Assembly: GCA_002339325.1 (NCBI GenBank)
Contig: DDKK01000016.1
Coordinates: 1-49,124, forward strand
Source of the DNA: Nitrospiraceae bacterium UBA2600
GTDB lineage: Bacteria; Nitrospirota; Thermodesulfovibrionia; Thermodesulfovibrionales; Thermodesulfovibrionaceae
Direction of reading: 5' to 3'
Length of the DNA stretch: 49,124 nt
This document shows, in pieces, positions 1 to 9,394 of the stretch. Below the pieces are notes generated by a model, which had not been told where the DNA came from, did not search any database, and saw only the letters and a program-made list of their open reading frames with translations. Position 1 is the stretch's first letter, and each line of letters opens with the position of its first letter. A program made the position numbers and the translations under genes.

Positions 1-3000
1 TCATAGGTAGGCTCGCAACCAAAAAGTAGCAGTCATTACTGAAGCATCCATGTTGTTTCAATTCCTCATAGGTAGGCTCGCAACGGAAAAAAGTGGAGTG
101 ATTTGTCTATTTGTGATTACTGTTTCAATTCCTCATAGGTAGGCTCGCAACAAGCATGTGGTGGGATTAATCCTAAATCTTCAATGTAGTTTCAATTCCT
201 CATAGGTAGGCTCGCAACAATGCGTAGAATCGCTCTAAAGTAACATTTTGTAACTCTTTAAAATCTTTTAGTTTTAGCTCGCAACAATGCGTAGAATCGC
301 TCTAAAGCCATTTAGTCCATGTTTCAATTCCTCATAGGTAGGCTCGCAACCTAAAGCTATCCCCACACATCAATCTATGATTGCCAAGTTTCAATTCCTC
401 ATAGGTAGGCTCGCAACGTTCCAGAGGTTAGCGTGAATACAAATGAAGCAATTAGTTTCAATTCCTCATAGGTAGGCTCGCAACTTTTTGTATCAGCTGG
501 CAATTTTAAGCCTTCTTCCTCGTTTCAATTCCTCATAGGTAGGCTCGCAACAAATACGAGTTCCATTTATTAAATTTATTCGTGAAGTTTCAATTCCTCA
601 TAGGTAGGCTCGCAACGGGTCTGGAAGTTCACTCCCAAATCCAGCTGGAGCGTTTCAATTCCTCATAGGTAGGCTCGCAACCGAATTAGCAAAGATACAT
701 ACACACCTACTTGAAGGTTTCAATTCCTCATAGGTAGGCTCGCAACTTAGCCCTATCATGTGCGCTGCTTCAGTGAATTTCTGTTTCAATTCCTCATAGG
801 TAGGCTCGCAACGATAAGGCTTTGCATTAAACTAATCGTCTTACTCTGTTTCAATTCCTCATAGGTAGGCTCGCAACTTTCTCATGATACATTCTCCAGA
901 AGTAGCCAAGAAAGTTTCAATTCCTCATAGGTAGGCTCGCAACGGCTTGGCAATAATTGGACTTACAATATAGCCAAAGTTTCAATTCCTCATAGGTAGG
1001 CTCGCAACTTTCCTCAATACTTCCTTTTCTTTATTTAATTCATCGTTTCAATTCCTCATAGGTAGGCTCGCAACCATCCACGGTGTAGCTGATTTCGTAG
1101 CAGTGGGGGGTTTCAATTCCTCATAGGTAGGCTCGCAACTATGTGTTTTGGGGTAGATGAATTGAAGCACCAAATTGTTTCAATTCCTCATAGGTAGGCT
1201 CGCAACATCACTTGCTACCCCCATAAATTGCCACTGTGTTGAGTTTCAATTCCTCATAGGTAGGCTCGCAACATAGCACCAAATACAATAGCTTTGTAGC
1301 ATTGAACGGTTTCAATTCCTCATAGGTAGGCTCGCAACTTGCATAGATATTTCCCTGAACCTCAAGATTGCCGAGTTTCAATTCCTCATAGGTAGGCTCG
1401 CAACGTGAACCTGAGTTGAAACTTTGCCCCTAACCTCAAGAGGTTTCAATTCCTCATAGGTAGGCTCGCAACTCACAATTGAAAGCATATCCCTTGACAT
1501 ATTTGAGGGGTTTCAATTCCTCATAGGTAGGCTCGCAACTTGTATCAGAAACACATGGAACAATTTGGGAAGTCGTGTTTCAATTCCTCATAGGTAGGCT
1601 CGCAACTATGTCCAGTTATTCTGATACCAATACATCGAATAAGTTTCAATTCCTCATAGGTAGGCTCGCAACAAAGTTCAGCTTTAGCTTTCTCCCAATT
1701 TTCATCATGTTTCAATTCCTCATAGGTAGGCTCGCAACCAGATTGGCAAAAGCATTCTTTATAGTTGGAACTGGGTTTCAATTCCTCATAGGTAGGCTCG
1801 CAACGCTTTTGCCATCTCTTACCGCCTTCTTTGCAAGTTCGTTTCAATTCCTCATAGGTAGGCTCGCAACGTTTTCCTCTCTCTCAAGCTTCATTTCACG
1901 GATTACAGTTTCAATTCCTCATAGGTAGGCTCGCAACAAAACCAAAAAACAAGGAGGGAAAGATGAAGAAAAAAGGTTTCAATTCCTCATAGGTAGGCTC
2001 GCAACAATATATTGAGGAATAGGAGGTAAGGGATATGTGTGGTTTCAATTCCTCATAGGTAGGCTCGCAACGAGTGGAAATAATGTTTTTGTTGTGAATT
2101 TATATTATTAGTTTCAATTCCTCATAGGTAGGCTCGCAACTCAAGCATACTCATACCATCAGGAAAACAATCATCATGTTTCAATTCCTCATAGGTAGGC
2201 TCGCAACGAGTAGTACTGATGAGATTTTTGAAAAGTTAAAGAGGTTTCAATTCCTCATAGGTAGGCTCGCAACCCATTTTGTCAACCTCGCTTGAGGGAT
2301 TGCATGGATTGTTTCAATTCCTCATAGGTAGGCTCGCAACCCATAAGTTCTGCAATTTCCAAGCTATTTGACCCGGTTTCAATTCCTCATAGGTAGGCTC
2401 GCAACCTTTCAAAGTTTTCTCTAAGAACACGTCAAAATGAGTTTCAATTCCTCATAGGTAGGCTCGCAACTAGCCTTTAAAGATTTTTACAGTTGGGCAA
2501 GTCCTGAGTTTCAATTCCTCATAGGTAGGCTCGCAACGACTATCCAAAGGATAGCCATTAAAACAATTAGAAGTTTCAATTCCTCATAGGTAGGCTCGCA
2601 ACATAATGGCATATCAATAGATTGAAGGCAATTTGTATGTTTCAATTCCTCATAGGTAGGCTCGCAACCCAATATTGAGACTTAATAAGTCTTTTTGAGA
2701 TAGAGTTTCAATTCCTCATAGGTAGGCTCGCAACTGCTTTAATATGGTCAATTTCATCAACAACAATATGTTTCAATTCCTCATAGGTAGGCTCGCAACA
2801 AGGTGGATTTGTGGATTTTTATGCTATTGAGTATGCGTTTCAATTCCTCATAGGTAGGCTCGCAACGATTGATTGTTTTGTCGCTTGTTTAGCAAATGAT
2901 AAGTTTCAATTCCTCATAGGTAGGCTCGCAACAAACCTCAACAGGATGGAGAGTTACTATAGAGGAATGTTTCAATTCCTCATAGGTAGGCTCGCAACAT

Positions 3001-3926
3001 ATTGACAATGTATATGATACAGCATTATAATTAGTTTCAATTCCTCATAGGTAGGCTCGCAACTATACTTCACCAAAATTAATGTGAATAGACTATCAAA
3101 GTTTCAATTCCTCATAGGTAGGCTCGCAACGGTTGATTTCGGTTTGCGATATATCATTTTTGCCAAGTTTCAATTCCTCATAGGTAGGCTCGCAACATAG
3201 AAAAGTTAGGAGAAGGTTTTAGTTTTGTAGAGTTTCAATTCCTCATAGGTAGGCTCGCAACATCCTATCTCGCCAAGATAAACAGCGTCTAAAACTTGTT
3301 TCAATTCCTCATAGGTAGGCTCGCAACCCAAAAGGCTTGGAAGGGGAAATCCTTCCAAGCCAGTTTCAATTCCTCATAGGTAGGCTCGCAACGCTTTTAC
3401 ATTTGAATAAACAAACTGTCAAAAGGCTTAGTTTCAATTCCTCATAGGTAGGCTCGCAACACGAGGGGATACAGGCAGTTTTAAATGGTTTAGCTAGTTT
3501 CAATTCCTCATAGGTAGGCTCGCAACATGTTGCTATTTCATTGCCTAATAAATCCGTAATTAGTTTCAATTCCTCATAGGTAGGCTCGCAACTATATTTC
3601 TTTGAGTAGTTCCGTCGTTATCCGTCTTAGTTTCAATTCCTCATAGGTAGGCTCGCAACACAACAGCAGAAATATACCACAGTTTATCGACAGATAGTTT
3701 CAATTCCTCATAGGTAGGCTCGCAACTTGACGATGGTGATTAATTTAATGTTGAACTACATAAGTTTCAATTCCTCATAGGTAGGCTCGCAACTGGATTT
3801 TCAAGGAAGTTTACAATCATGATGTATCAGTTTCAATTCCTCATAGGTAGGCTCGCAACGCTATCAAATAATCAAGATATAGTAAGGTTGCCACAGGTTT
3901 CAATTCCTCATAGGTAGGCTCGCAAC
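1..3926 (-). CRISPR. Type I-B CRISPR array, 59 canonical repeats, truncated by the window edge
   Basis: A 30-bp repeat, beginning GTTTCAATTCC and ending TAGGCTCGCAAC on the + strand, occurs 58 times complete (55-84 through 3897-3926) plus a 19-bp remnant at 1-19, so the array continues to the left. Spacers are 35-39 bp. The copies I read are identical except one corrupted copy at 256-285. Read on the minus strand, the repeat ends in ATTGAAAC, the usual 8-nt crRNA 5' handle of type I-B. This sets transcription leftward, away from the leader at 3927-4125, so the newest spacer should be 3860-3896. The orientation agrees with the adjacent cas genes, which are also on the minus strand. Long reading frames through the array only translate the repeats. 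Confidence 0.98.
256..285 (-). repeat. Degenerate CRISPR repeat between two spacers with the same first 22 bases
   Basis: The interval between the repeats at 189-218 and 321-350 is 102 bp, which equals spacer, repeat and spacer. The central 30 bp keep only the last nine repeat bases (GCTCGCAAC) intact. The 31 bp made of those nine bases plus the next 22 are exactly duplicated at 210-240 and 277-307. The remainder resembles neither the repeat nor the neighbouring spacer closely. It lies toward the old, leader-distal side, where decayed repeats are common. Confidence 0.75.
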
Positions 3927-4125
3927 CAATTGGGATATTGTAATATCAATAGTTTCGCCTTGTCAATGAACGTGTAAATTTTTTAAATTTTATCAAAATA
4001 AAATTGATTTTTCAAGACAAATCGTGTTGTCGAAATAGCGGAATTTTTGCACTATTGAGGGCAGACGAAATTCGCAAACTAAAACCTCTATGCCACCAAA
4101 GTAGCTAAACTTAAGCAGATAAACC
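3927..4125 (-). promoter_or_regulatory. CRISPR leader with two candidate promoters
   Basis: This AT-rich gap lies between cas2 and the leader-end repeat. On the minus strand one promoter has -35 TTGAAA (4010-4015), a 17-bp spacer and -10 TAAAAT (3987-3992). A second has -35 TTGACA (3961-3966), an 18-bp spacer and -10 TACAAT (3937-3942), which would start transcription about 4 nt before the first repeat. The inverted repeat GATATT-GT-AATATC (3934-3947) covers the second -10. Another, GACAA-N6-TTGTC, lies at about 4016-4031. The leader assignment rests on position and repeat orientation; the promoters are read by eye. Confidence 0.8.
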
Positions 4126-4389
4126 CTAAATTATTAACTCCTCTCCTCCTTTCCTGACACCCATCGTCTCTCTTTTTGTATACCAGGCATTGCGAAATGT
4201 ATAGATTATCACCGAATCTTCTTTTTCATTAATGATTTTCCTGAGTTCCAGCTTAAGTTTCTCAAGTTTGGCCTCACTTATATCTCCCTCAAAAACGGAA
4301 TTTTGAACCCAGTGTAGATACTTCCTGCAGGTCTTAAGCACTTTTGCTACTCTCTTTTCATTTATATCGTATACAAGTATTATCTTCAT
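4126..4389 (-). CDS. cas2: CRISPR-associated endoribonuclease Cas2
   Basis: This 87-residue protein has the Cas2 ferredoxin-like fold signature: MKIILVYDI at the N-terminus with the conserved aspartate at residue 8, then FEGDIS and VIIYTF. Cas2 dimers bridge two Cas1 dimers in the complex that integrates new spacers. The ATG directly follows the cas1 stop codon, so the two are translationally coupled. It is the last cas gene before the leader, the usual place for cas2 in type I-B loci. The length is typical. Confidence 0.96.
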   Translation of the reverse strand: MKIILVYDINEKRVAKVLKTCRKYLHWVQNSVFEGDISEAKLEKLKLELRKIINEKEDSVIIYTFRNAWYTKRETMGVRKGGEELII

Positions 4390-5382
4390 TTACCATCCCG
4401 TGACAAAAGGTTTATAATCTTCCTCTTCCATGATATGCTTCTGAATTTTGTAAAGCTCGAGCCTAATCAGTTCCCTGTATGAGACATGTCTTCCAAGCCT
4501 TCGATGCTGAATTGTGCTCCTGAGTCGCTCATCCATCTCTTGTATAATCAGCTGCTTACCCTTGTCATTTAGCACCACTCCCTCAAGTTTCTTCTCAAAG
4601 TGTTGTGCTTTTATAATTCCTTTGTTTACCAAACTAAAAATGACTCTATCCGCAATAATTGGCTTAAAAATCTCTGCTACATCAAGATTTAAAGTGAATC
4701 TTCTAAAGTTTGTCGTATGAAGAAATCCAATTCGAGGGTCGAGATGGGTCTGATAGATTTCGCTTAGACAAACAGTATAGATAAGAGAGTTGGCAAAGCT
4801 TATGAGTGCATTAAGCCTGTTTTTCGGAGGACGCTTTGTTCTCGACTCAAAAATGAAATGTTCGTTATCAAGTATGATGTCAAATGTCTTATAGTAATAA
4901 TCTCTTACATTGCCCTCTAAAGCCATCAGCTCCTCGGTGCTCTGACAATCAGGCACTTTCTCATAGAGGCTTTCAATTCGCTCAATGCTCTCTCTGAGAG
5001 ATTTTCCACGATTGTCATAGTAGATGAGTACTTTCATTATGTTCTCAATTCCGCCAGATACAAACTTCTTTGCAAGAGTTAGCCTTCTGTTTTCATCAAG
5101 ATAATGCTCTGCCTGCCTGAGTATCATGTAACCAGAGTTTAAATGCTCTCTTGGATAGAAAGAACCTACATAGTAGCCGTAGTAATTAAAAAAGTGAAGG
5201 ATTATTTCAGATTCCGTTAGAAACTCAAGGAGACGTTTGTTTATTGTGACTTCACCAAATACTAAAATCTCACGAGTGTTTTCAACGGGTATGTATTTTT
5301 TACCTTCTTCTGTTTCAAAATAGAGAGTGTTATCCTTTCGCTTGAGCTCGCCATCTGAGAATATGTAGATTGATTTTTTCAA
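4390..5382 (-). CDS. cas1: CRISPR-associated integrase Cas1 (type I-B)
   Basis: Cas1 is the metal-dependent integrase that inserts spacers at the leader end of the array. The start chosen is TTG at 5382 (330 residues), giving the family-typical beginning MKKSIYIFSDGEL, because GAGG lies 8 nt upstream (5391-5394). An upstream in-frame TTG at 5403 would add seven residues but has no good ribosome-binding site. Numbered from 5382, the metal-binding residues are visible: Glu156 in LEGNVR, His222 in GFLHT, and Asp234/Glu237 in LDVAEIFKP. It lies between the HEPN gene (81-bp gap) and cas2 (no gap). Confidence 0.96.
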   Translation of the reverse strand: MKKSIYIFSDGELKRKDNTLYFETEEGKKYIPVENTREILVFGEVTINKRLLEFLTESEIILHFFNYYGYYVGSFYPREHLNSGYMILRQAEHYLDENRRLTLAKKFVSGGIENIMKVLIYYDNRGKSLRESIERIESLYEKVPDCQSTEELMALEGNVRDYYYKTFDIILDNEHFIFESRTKRPPKNRLNALISFANSLIYTVCLSEIYQTHLDPRIGFLHTTNFRRFTLNLDVAEIFKPIIADRVIFSLVNKGIIKAQHFEKKLEGVVLNDKGKQLIIQEMDERLRSTIQHRRLGRHVSYRELIRLELYKIQKHIMEEEDYKPFVTGW

Positions 5383-5463
5383 GAAATTATCCTCATTGAA
5401 CAAATCAATTTCATCTAATCCATAAAGACTATCTTATGCCGTGACATCCTCAATAAACTTAAA

Positions 5464-5874
5464 TCATTCGCTCAATAATCTATATGCAAGTTCGATTACA
5501 AATTTTGTCTCTTCGATGGCAAATTTTGCATCTTCGTTAGTATATTCCTCCGTGGGTATGAAGTCTATGTCTCCGTAAAAAGCTAATTCCCTCTCCTTTC
5601 TGAGTTTTTTTGAAATTCTAACAAGTCTCTCGATTTCGTCTTCACCAATTTCGGGGAAACTTTCTTTGTGCTCAATGAACAGAAAACTTACGTCGTGAAA
5701 TTTTGGAGGGTCAATGCCTCTCAATCGAAGCATTGCCTTTGTAACAAGCTCTACTACCTCTTGAGCCTCTCTAATTACGTCTGAGAAAGCTTCTTTTGAA
5801 AGCAAAAATTCCAGCATTTGAAATCTTACGTTTGCTTTCTTCATATAACTTATTGCAAGATTTCTTTGGTTCAT
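5464..5874 (-). CDS. HEPN-domain protein, partner of the adjacent nucleotidyltransferase
   Basis: This 136-residue all-helical protein matches the HEPN pattern (PF05168 type): an N-terminal segment with SDVIREAQEVVELVTKA (31-47), GIDPPKFHDV (53-62), and a C-terminal helix pair after YTNEDA. HEPN proteins paired with a minimal nucleotidyltransferase act as toxin-antitoxin or regulatory modules, the HEPN part often being an RNase. The usual R-x4-6-H catalytic motif is not evident; the equivalent site reads RKERELAFYGD (92-102), so RNase activity is uncertain. Its ATG overlaps the stop of the upstream MNT gene (ATGA), showing coupling. The pair sits between cas4 and cas1, which is not a standard position for any cas gene. 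Confidence 0.8.
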   Translation of the reverse strand: MNQRNLAISYMKKANVRFQMLEFLLSKEAFSDVIREAQEVVELVTKAMLRLRGIDPPKFHDVSFLFIEHKESFPEIGEDEIERLVRISKKLRKERELAFYGDIDFIPTEEYTNEDAKFAIEETKFVIELAYRLLSE

Positions 5875-6362
5875 AGGTCTATATTCTTTCCAGATTTTGT
5901 GTGTGACTTAATTATCCAATACCAGGCACTACCAAGCCAGACTCTCTTTGCATCAATAAGTTTGAGTTTCTCTCTAAGGTTATGAATGTAGTCTTTAAAA
6001 AAATCATTACGATCAAAAAGAATCCTTCCATCTTCTATTAAGTCTAAAAAAAGAAAACTACCCTGTCTAATCTCCTCGGGAGCACGAATTATTGGTGATA
6101 AAGAAGTAAAGATTCCCTCTTTTCTTAATCTACCTATAAGAGGGTCTACTTCTTCTTCAACTTTCTCAAACTCTTCAATACGTTTTAGTCTTGACTTTGG
6201 TAAGTTCTCAACAACTATCAATAAATCAATATCTGAGTCTGGTCTGTGTTTTTTTCTAGCCACTGAGCCAAAAAGAACAACTGATATCAAACGTTCATTA
6301 TAATGTTTTTTTAATGCTTCAACTGTCTTGTCAAGTAATTCGTTAAATTTTTCTCTAAGCAT
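5871..6362 (-). CDS. MNT-type nucleotidyltransferase, partner of the HEPN protein
   Basis: This 163-residue protein carries the minimal nucleotidyltransferase signature GSVARKKHRPDSDIDLLIV (32-50) with the metal-binding aspartates at 44 and 46. A third acidic residue is not obvious; the region reads SLSPIIRAPEE. In known MNT/HEPN pairs the MNT protein is the antitoxin and can modify the HEPN toxin by adding nucleotides. It starts 24 bp after cas4 ends and overlaps the HEPN gene by 4 bp, so it belongs to the cas transcript. Whether it serves CRISPR function or is a passenger addiction module cannot be told from sequence. Confidence 0.8.
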   Translation of the reverse strand: MLREKFNELLDKTVEALKKHYNERLISVVLFGSVARKKHRPDSDIDLLIVVENLPKSRLKRIEEFEKVEEEVDPLIGRLRKEGIFTSLSPIIRAPEEIRQGSFLFLDLIEDGRILFDRNDFFKDYIHNLREKLKLIDAKRVWLGSAWYWIIKSHTKSGKNIDL

Positions 6363-6386
6363 TCTCTATTTTACCATTCTTTTAAT

Positions 6387-6899
6387 TTAAGCCCAACATA
6401 GCTCCTGATAACCACATTTTTTACAAAACTTTATTAATTTTGGCTTAGGAGCTCTATCCTGTTCAATAATTCTTTTAATTTCATCAATTGCAATTTTTAA
6501 CTCTTCTTTAATATCCTCTGTGAGCTCTACAGTTACTTTCTTTCTCTCTTTTGGAAAAAGGAGCTCTCCCCGTGCCTCAATCCCAAGCATCTTAAGCCTC
6601 ATAAGATAATAGGCAAGCTGCATACGAGCAGATTTTTCAAAACGGGAGCTTTTCTTTACCTCTGCCACAACGACCTCAGCACCTTCAGTTTTTACCAAAT
6701 CTATCACCATGCCTCCAGATTGCTCTGGTGTTTGGATTATCACTTCTTTTCGCTCTTTTGCATATGCTTCATTACTTATAAGCCTTCCAAGCTCGATGAA
6801 TGGATTTGCTTGGTAGGGCTCAAGATGCCTACTCATGAGCCAGACCTCTCTGGGACAGATGTAGTAATACCATATGAGAGTGGGTGATGGAAGAGTCAT
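6387..6899 (-). CDS. cas4: CRISPR-associated exonuclease Cas4
   Basis: This 170-residue RecB-family nuclease has the Cas4 iron-sulfur ligands: Cys15 in YYICPREVW and Cys159, Cys162 and Cys168 near the C-terminus (CKKCGYQELC). The nuclease core shows VIDLV, then VAEVKKSSR, then QLAYYL. Cas4 trims prespacers and selects the PAM end together with Cas1-Cas2. The start codon overlaps the cas3 stop by one base (TAATG), so translation is coupled to cas3. The length is typical of type I-B Cas4. Confidence 0.95.
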   Translation of the reverse strand: MTLPSPTLIWYYYICPREVWLMSRHLEPYQANPFIELGRLISNEAYAKERKEVIIQTPEQSGGMVIDLVKTEGAEVVVAEVKKSSRFEKSARMQLAYYLMRLKMLGIEARGELLFPKERKKVTVELTEDIKEELKIAIDEIKRIIEQDRAPKPKLIKFCKKCGYQELCWA

Positions 6900-9394
6900 T
6901 AGAGAATATCTACAGTTGAGATATGCTTATAACCTGTTTCAATATCATAGTAGCTTTCAAGCTGTAAGTAAGGTACAAAATAAAATTCAGATTTTTCAAT
7001 TCTTGGAGCTACATTATCCATTAATCTTCGTTCTCTTACAGAAACTACATATTCATAGAATTTTCTTCTCAATTTAAGGTAAGATTTTTTCCGCTCTGCA
7101 ATGTCTTTTTGATTCAATACACATTCAATAAATTTATCCTTTATTTGAGAGCTATTGTCATCTAATTCAACAAAAATATCAACAAATCTTCCTTTTTCAC
7201 TAATAATCTGAAAATCGCTAATATTTCGTAAATTACTGTGATAAAAGTTTAGTGACTCAATAGCTTCAAGGATATATTTTGATTTATCATTGCTAATTTT
7301 CTCTTTGACTTTGGAAAAATATTGATTTATCAGTTCGTAAAAATTTTTCTCCTGTATGGTTGTCTTTAAAAGCTCCCTGGCAATCCAAAGATGAATTTTA
7401 CCATAAACATATTCTGATTTACCGTCCATCAGATTTAGTATATAAATGTCCCTTGGTTTATCAAATTTATAATTTCTATTACATCTACCAGCAACTTGAA
7501 TGACTGAATCTAAAGGTCCAATGTCCCTGAATACTAAATCAAAGTCAAGGTCAACGCCCGCTTCAACGACTTGGGTTGAAACCAAAATTGGTTTTTTCCC
7601 CTGTCTCATAAGTTCATTAAGAATTTTTATTCTTATAGCCCTTTGAAGAGGAGTAATGTTTGTTGAAAGATAGAAAATCGTCTGTTTGTTTTTATAAGTC
7701 TCCATCAGTTCCTCATACTCAAGTCTTCTTTTCTTACCATTTTCTTTTTCTAATTCTGTGAAGCCTTCGTAGTTTAATTTTCCTTTGAGGGTGATATAAA
7801 TCTCTATTGACTTAGCTATTGTATTTGAAACAATCAAAGTTGCCTTATTCTCGATCTCATACTTGAATTTTTCTATAAATTCATCAGTTGATATTTCTTT
7901 AACAATAGGTTTAAGACACACTCTGTTTAATTCTCTAAAATATCTTTCATTATCATCAATGAGCTCTACTGCTTTTTCATGTAGAAGTAATGGCTTTGTT
8001 GCTGTCATTAATACTACCCAGCAACCAATAAATTCTGTTAATTTGTGAAGTACTTTATCTACTAAGTTCCAATATTCAACAGGTATATTTTGAACTTCAT
8101 CTAAAATAATTATGCTTCCTGCAATGTTGTGAAATTTTTTTAAAAAACTATTTTTATAAGCTATCACACTGTGTAAAAATTGAATAAATGTTGTAACAAT
8201 TATCTCAGAATCCCAAGATTCTTTAAGCAGTAAAGCTTCTTCAATCGGTCTGTATTCATCATTTTCTCTATACTCCATATCAGCTAAATGATGATGTTTG
8301 ATTATGTAATTAGATTTATTTTGAAAGAAATCGTCTCCTAATAAACTTAGAACATCGCAAAAGACATTGTAATTTTGCTCAATTATTGTTATGAAAGGCA
8401 GAGAGTAAATAATTTTTGGTTTTAATCCTGTTTCTTTATTTATCTTATCACGGAGTTTTAAAGCAAATGATAGAGCCGTAAGAGTTTTCCCACATCCGGT
8501 GGGTGCAGTTAAGGTAAATATTCTCTGTTCATCCACTGATATACTATTAACTTTTTGATTCACTCTCCTGTATATTTCCCATCGAATACTATTTATTTTA
8601 GAATCACTAAGCATAAATTTCTCTCGTAAATATCTATCTACTAAATCAAATGGAATTTCTTTACTTGAAGATTGAACAGCCCTTTCTCGTCCTGCTGATT
8701 TTTTGTCGGCATCAATCAAGGCTGAAAAAAGGAGTAATGTGATGAAATAGAGATTCATTTTGTCATCGCTTTCTAATCGATCTCCTTCTAAAAGTTGATA
8801 TTTTAACATATCAAGATGTTTAAAGATTTCTATTATTGTTTTGTCCTGAAAAAAAGCTTCATCAATGTCTAACCCAATTGAAATCAACTCATCTTTGATG
8901 ATAGGAAAATTTTTATTTATATCTTTTATCTGCTCACTCAAGATGGATATTTCTTCCTTCACAGAAACTGAGATTTTCTCTAACTTGGGATAATCCTCAA
9001 TTTCTTTTGCTCTTGGAATTATCTCATCTGGACTTTTTAAATCTCCATGATGTCTGTACACAACTAAAAATGAAATTATAGGAAGGAAATCTTTATATCT
9101 TAAATTTGAAAAGAATTTCTCTTCTAATTTCTTTTTTATTATATATGCTGCAAAAATAGCTGATAAAAGGGAGTGATGTGCTCTTGAATCAGACGGTTTC
9201 CCTAATAAATGGTTCTGAAAAAATGATGTAAATTTACCGAAATCATGACAATTACCTATTATTAAAGCTAATTCCGAGAGTTCGGATAATTTTCCATTTA
9301 TTTGAGAAACATAAAGTTTAGCATTTTCTCCTACAATTCTAAGATGATCCTTTAATAAAATTTCAGGATGTGAATAAAAATAAATTTGAGTCAT
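6899..9394 (-). CDS. cas3: CRISPR-associated helicase-nuclease Cas3 (HD plus DExH)
   Basis: At 831 residues this is a full-length Cas3. The N-terminal HD nuclease shows H50-D51 in GNCHDFGKF, AHHSLL at 72-77 and YRHHGD. The SF2 helicase follows with Walker A TAPTGCGKT, a DEVQ box in ILDEVQNIP, MTATKP, and the late motifs QVVEAGVDLDFD and QVAGRCNRN. All the catalytic motifs I looked for are present, so it should be active. Cas3 is recruited by the Cascade complex to unwind and shred target DNA. It is coupled to cas5 upstream and cas4 downstream by TAATG overlaps. Confidence 0.97.
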   Translation of the reverse strand: MTQIYFYSHPEILLKDHLRIVGENAKLYVSQINGKLSELSELALIIGNCHDFGKFTSFFQNHLLGKPSDSRAHHSLLSAIFAAYIIKKKLEEKFFSNLRYKDFLPIISFLVVYRHHGDLKSPDEIIPRAKEIEDYPKLEKISVSVKEEISILSEQIKDINKNFPIIKDELISIGLDIDEAFFQDKTIIEIFKHLDMLKYQLLEGDRLESDDKMNLYFITLLLFSALIDADKKSAGRERAVQSSSKEIPFDLVDRYLREKFMLSDSKINSIRWEIYRRVNQKVNSISVDEQRIFTLTAPTGCGKTLTALSFALKLRDKINKETGLKPKIIYSLPFITIIEQNYNVFCDVLSLLGDDFFQNKSNYIIKHHHLADMEYRENDEYRPIEEALLLKESWDSEIIVTTFIQFLHSVIAYKNSFLKKFHNIAGSIIILDEVQNIPVEYWNLVDKVLHKLTEFIGCWVVLMTATKPLLLHEKAVELIDDNERYFRELNRVCLKPIVKEISTDEFIEKFKYEIENKATLIVSNTIAKSIEIYITLKGKLNYEGFTELEKENGKKRRLEYEELMETYKNKQTIFYLSTNITPLQRAIRIKILNELMRQGKKPILVSTQVVEAGVDLDFDLVFRDIGPLDSVIQVAGRCNRNYKFDKPRDIYILNLMDGKSEYVYGKIHLWIARELLKTTIQEKNFYELINQYFSKVKEKISNDKSKYILEAIESLNFYHSNLRNISDFQIISEKGRFVDIFVELDDNSSQIKDKFIECVLNQKDIAERKKSYLKLRRKFYEYVVSVRERRLMDNVAPRIEKSEFYFVPYLQLESYYDIETGYKHISTVDIL

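Noticed and set aside
1545..3569. Open reading frames inside the CRISPR array with repeated CEPTYEELK or FQFLIGRLAT peptides
   Set aside because: They are translations of the 30-bp repeat and its spacers, with no ribosome-binding site or family similarity; the repeat length is a multiple of three, so frames persist by chance.
5464..5874. Classification of the HEPN protein as an active HepT RNase toxin
   Set aside because: The R-x4-6-H motif is not visible, so only a general HEPN assignment is made.
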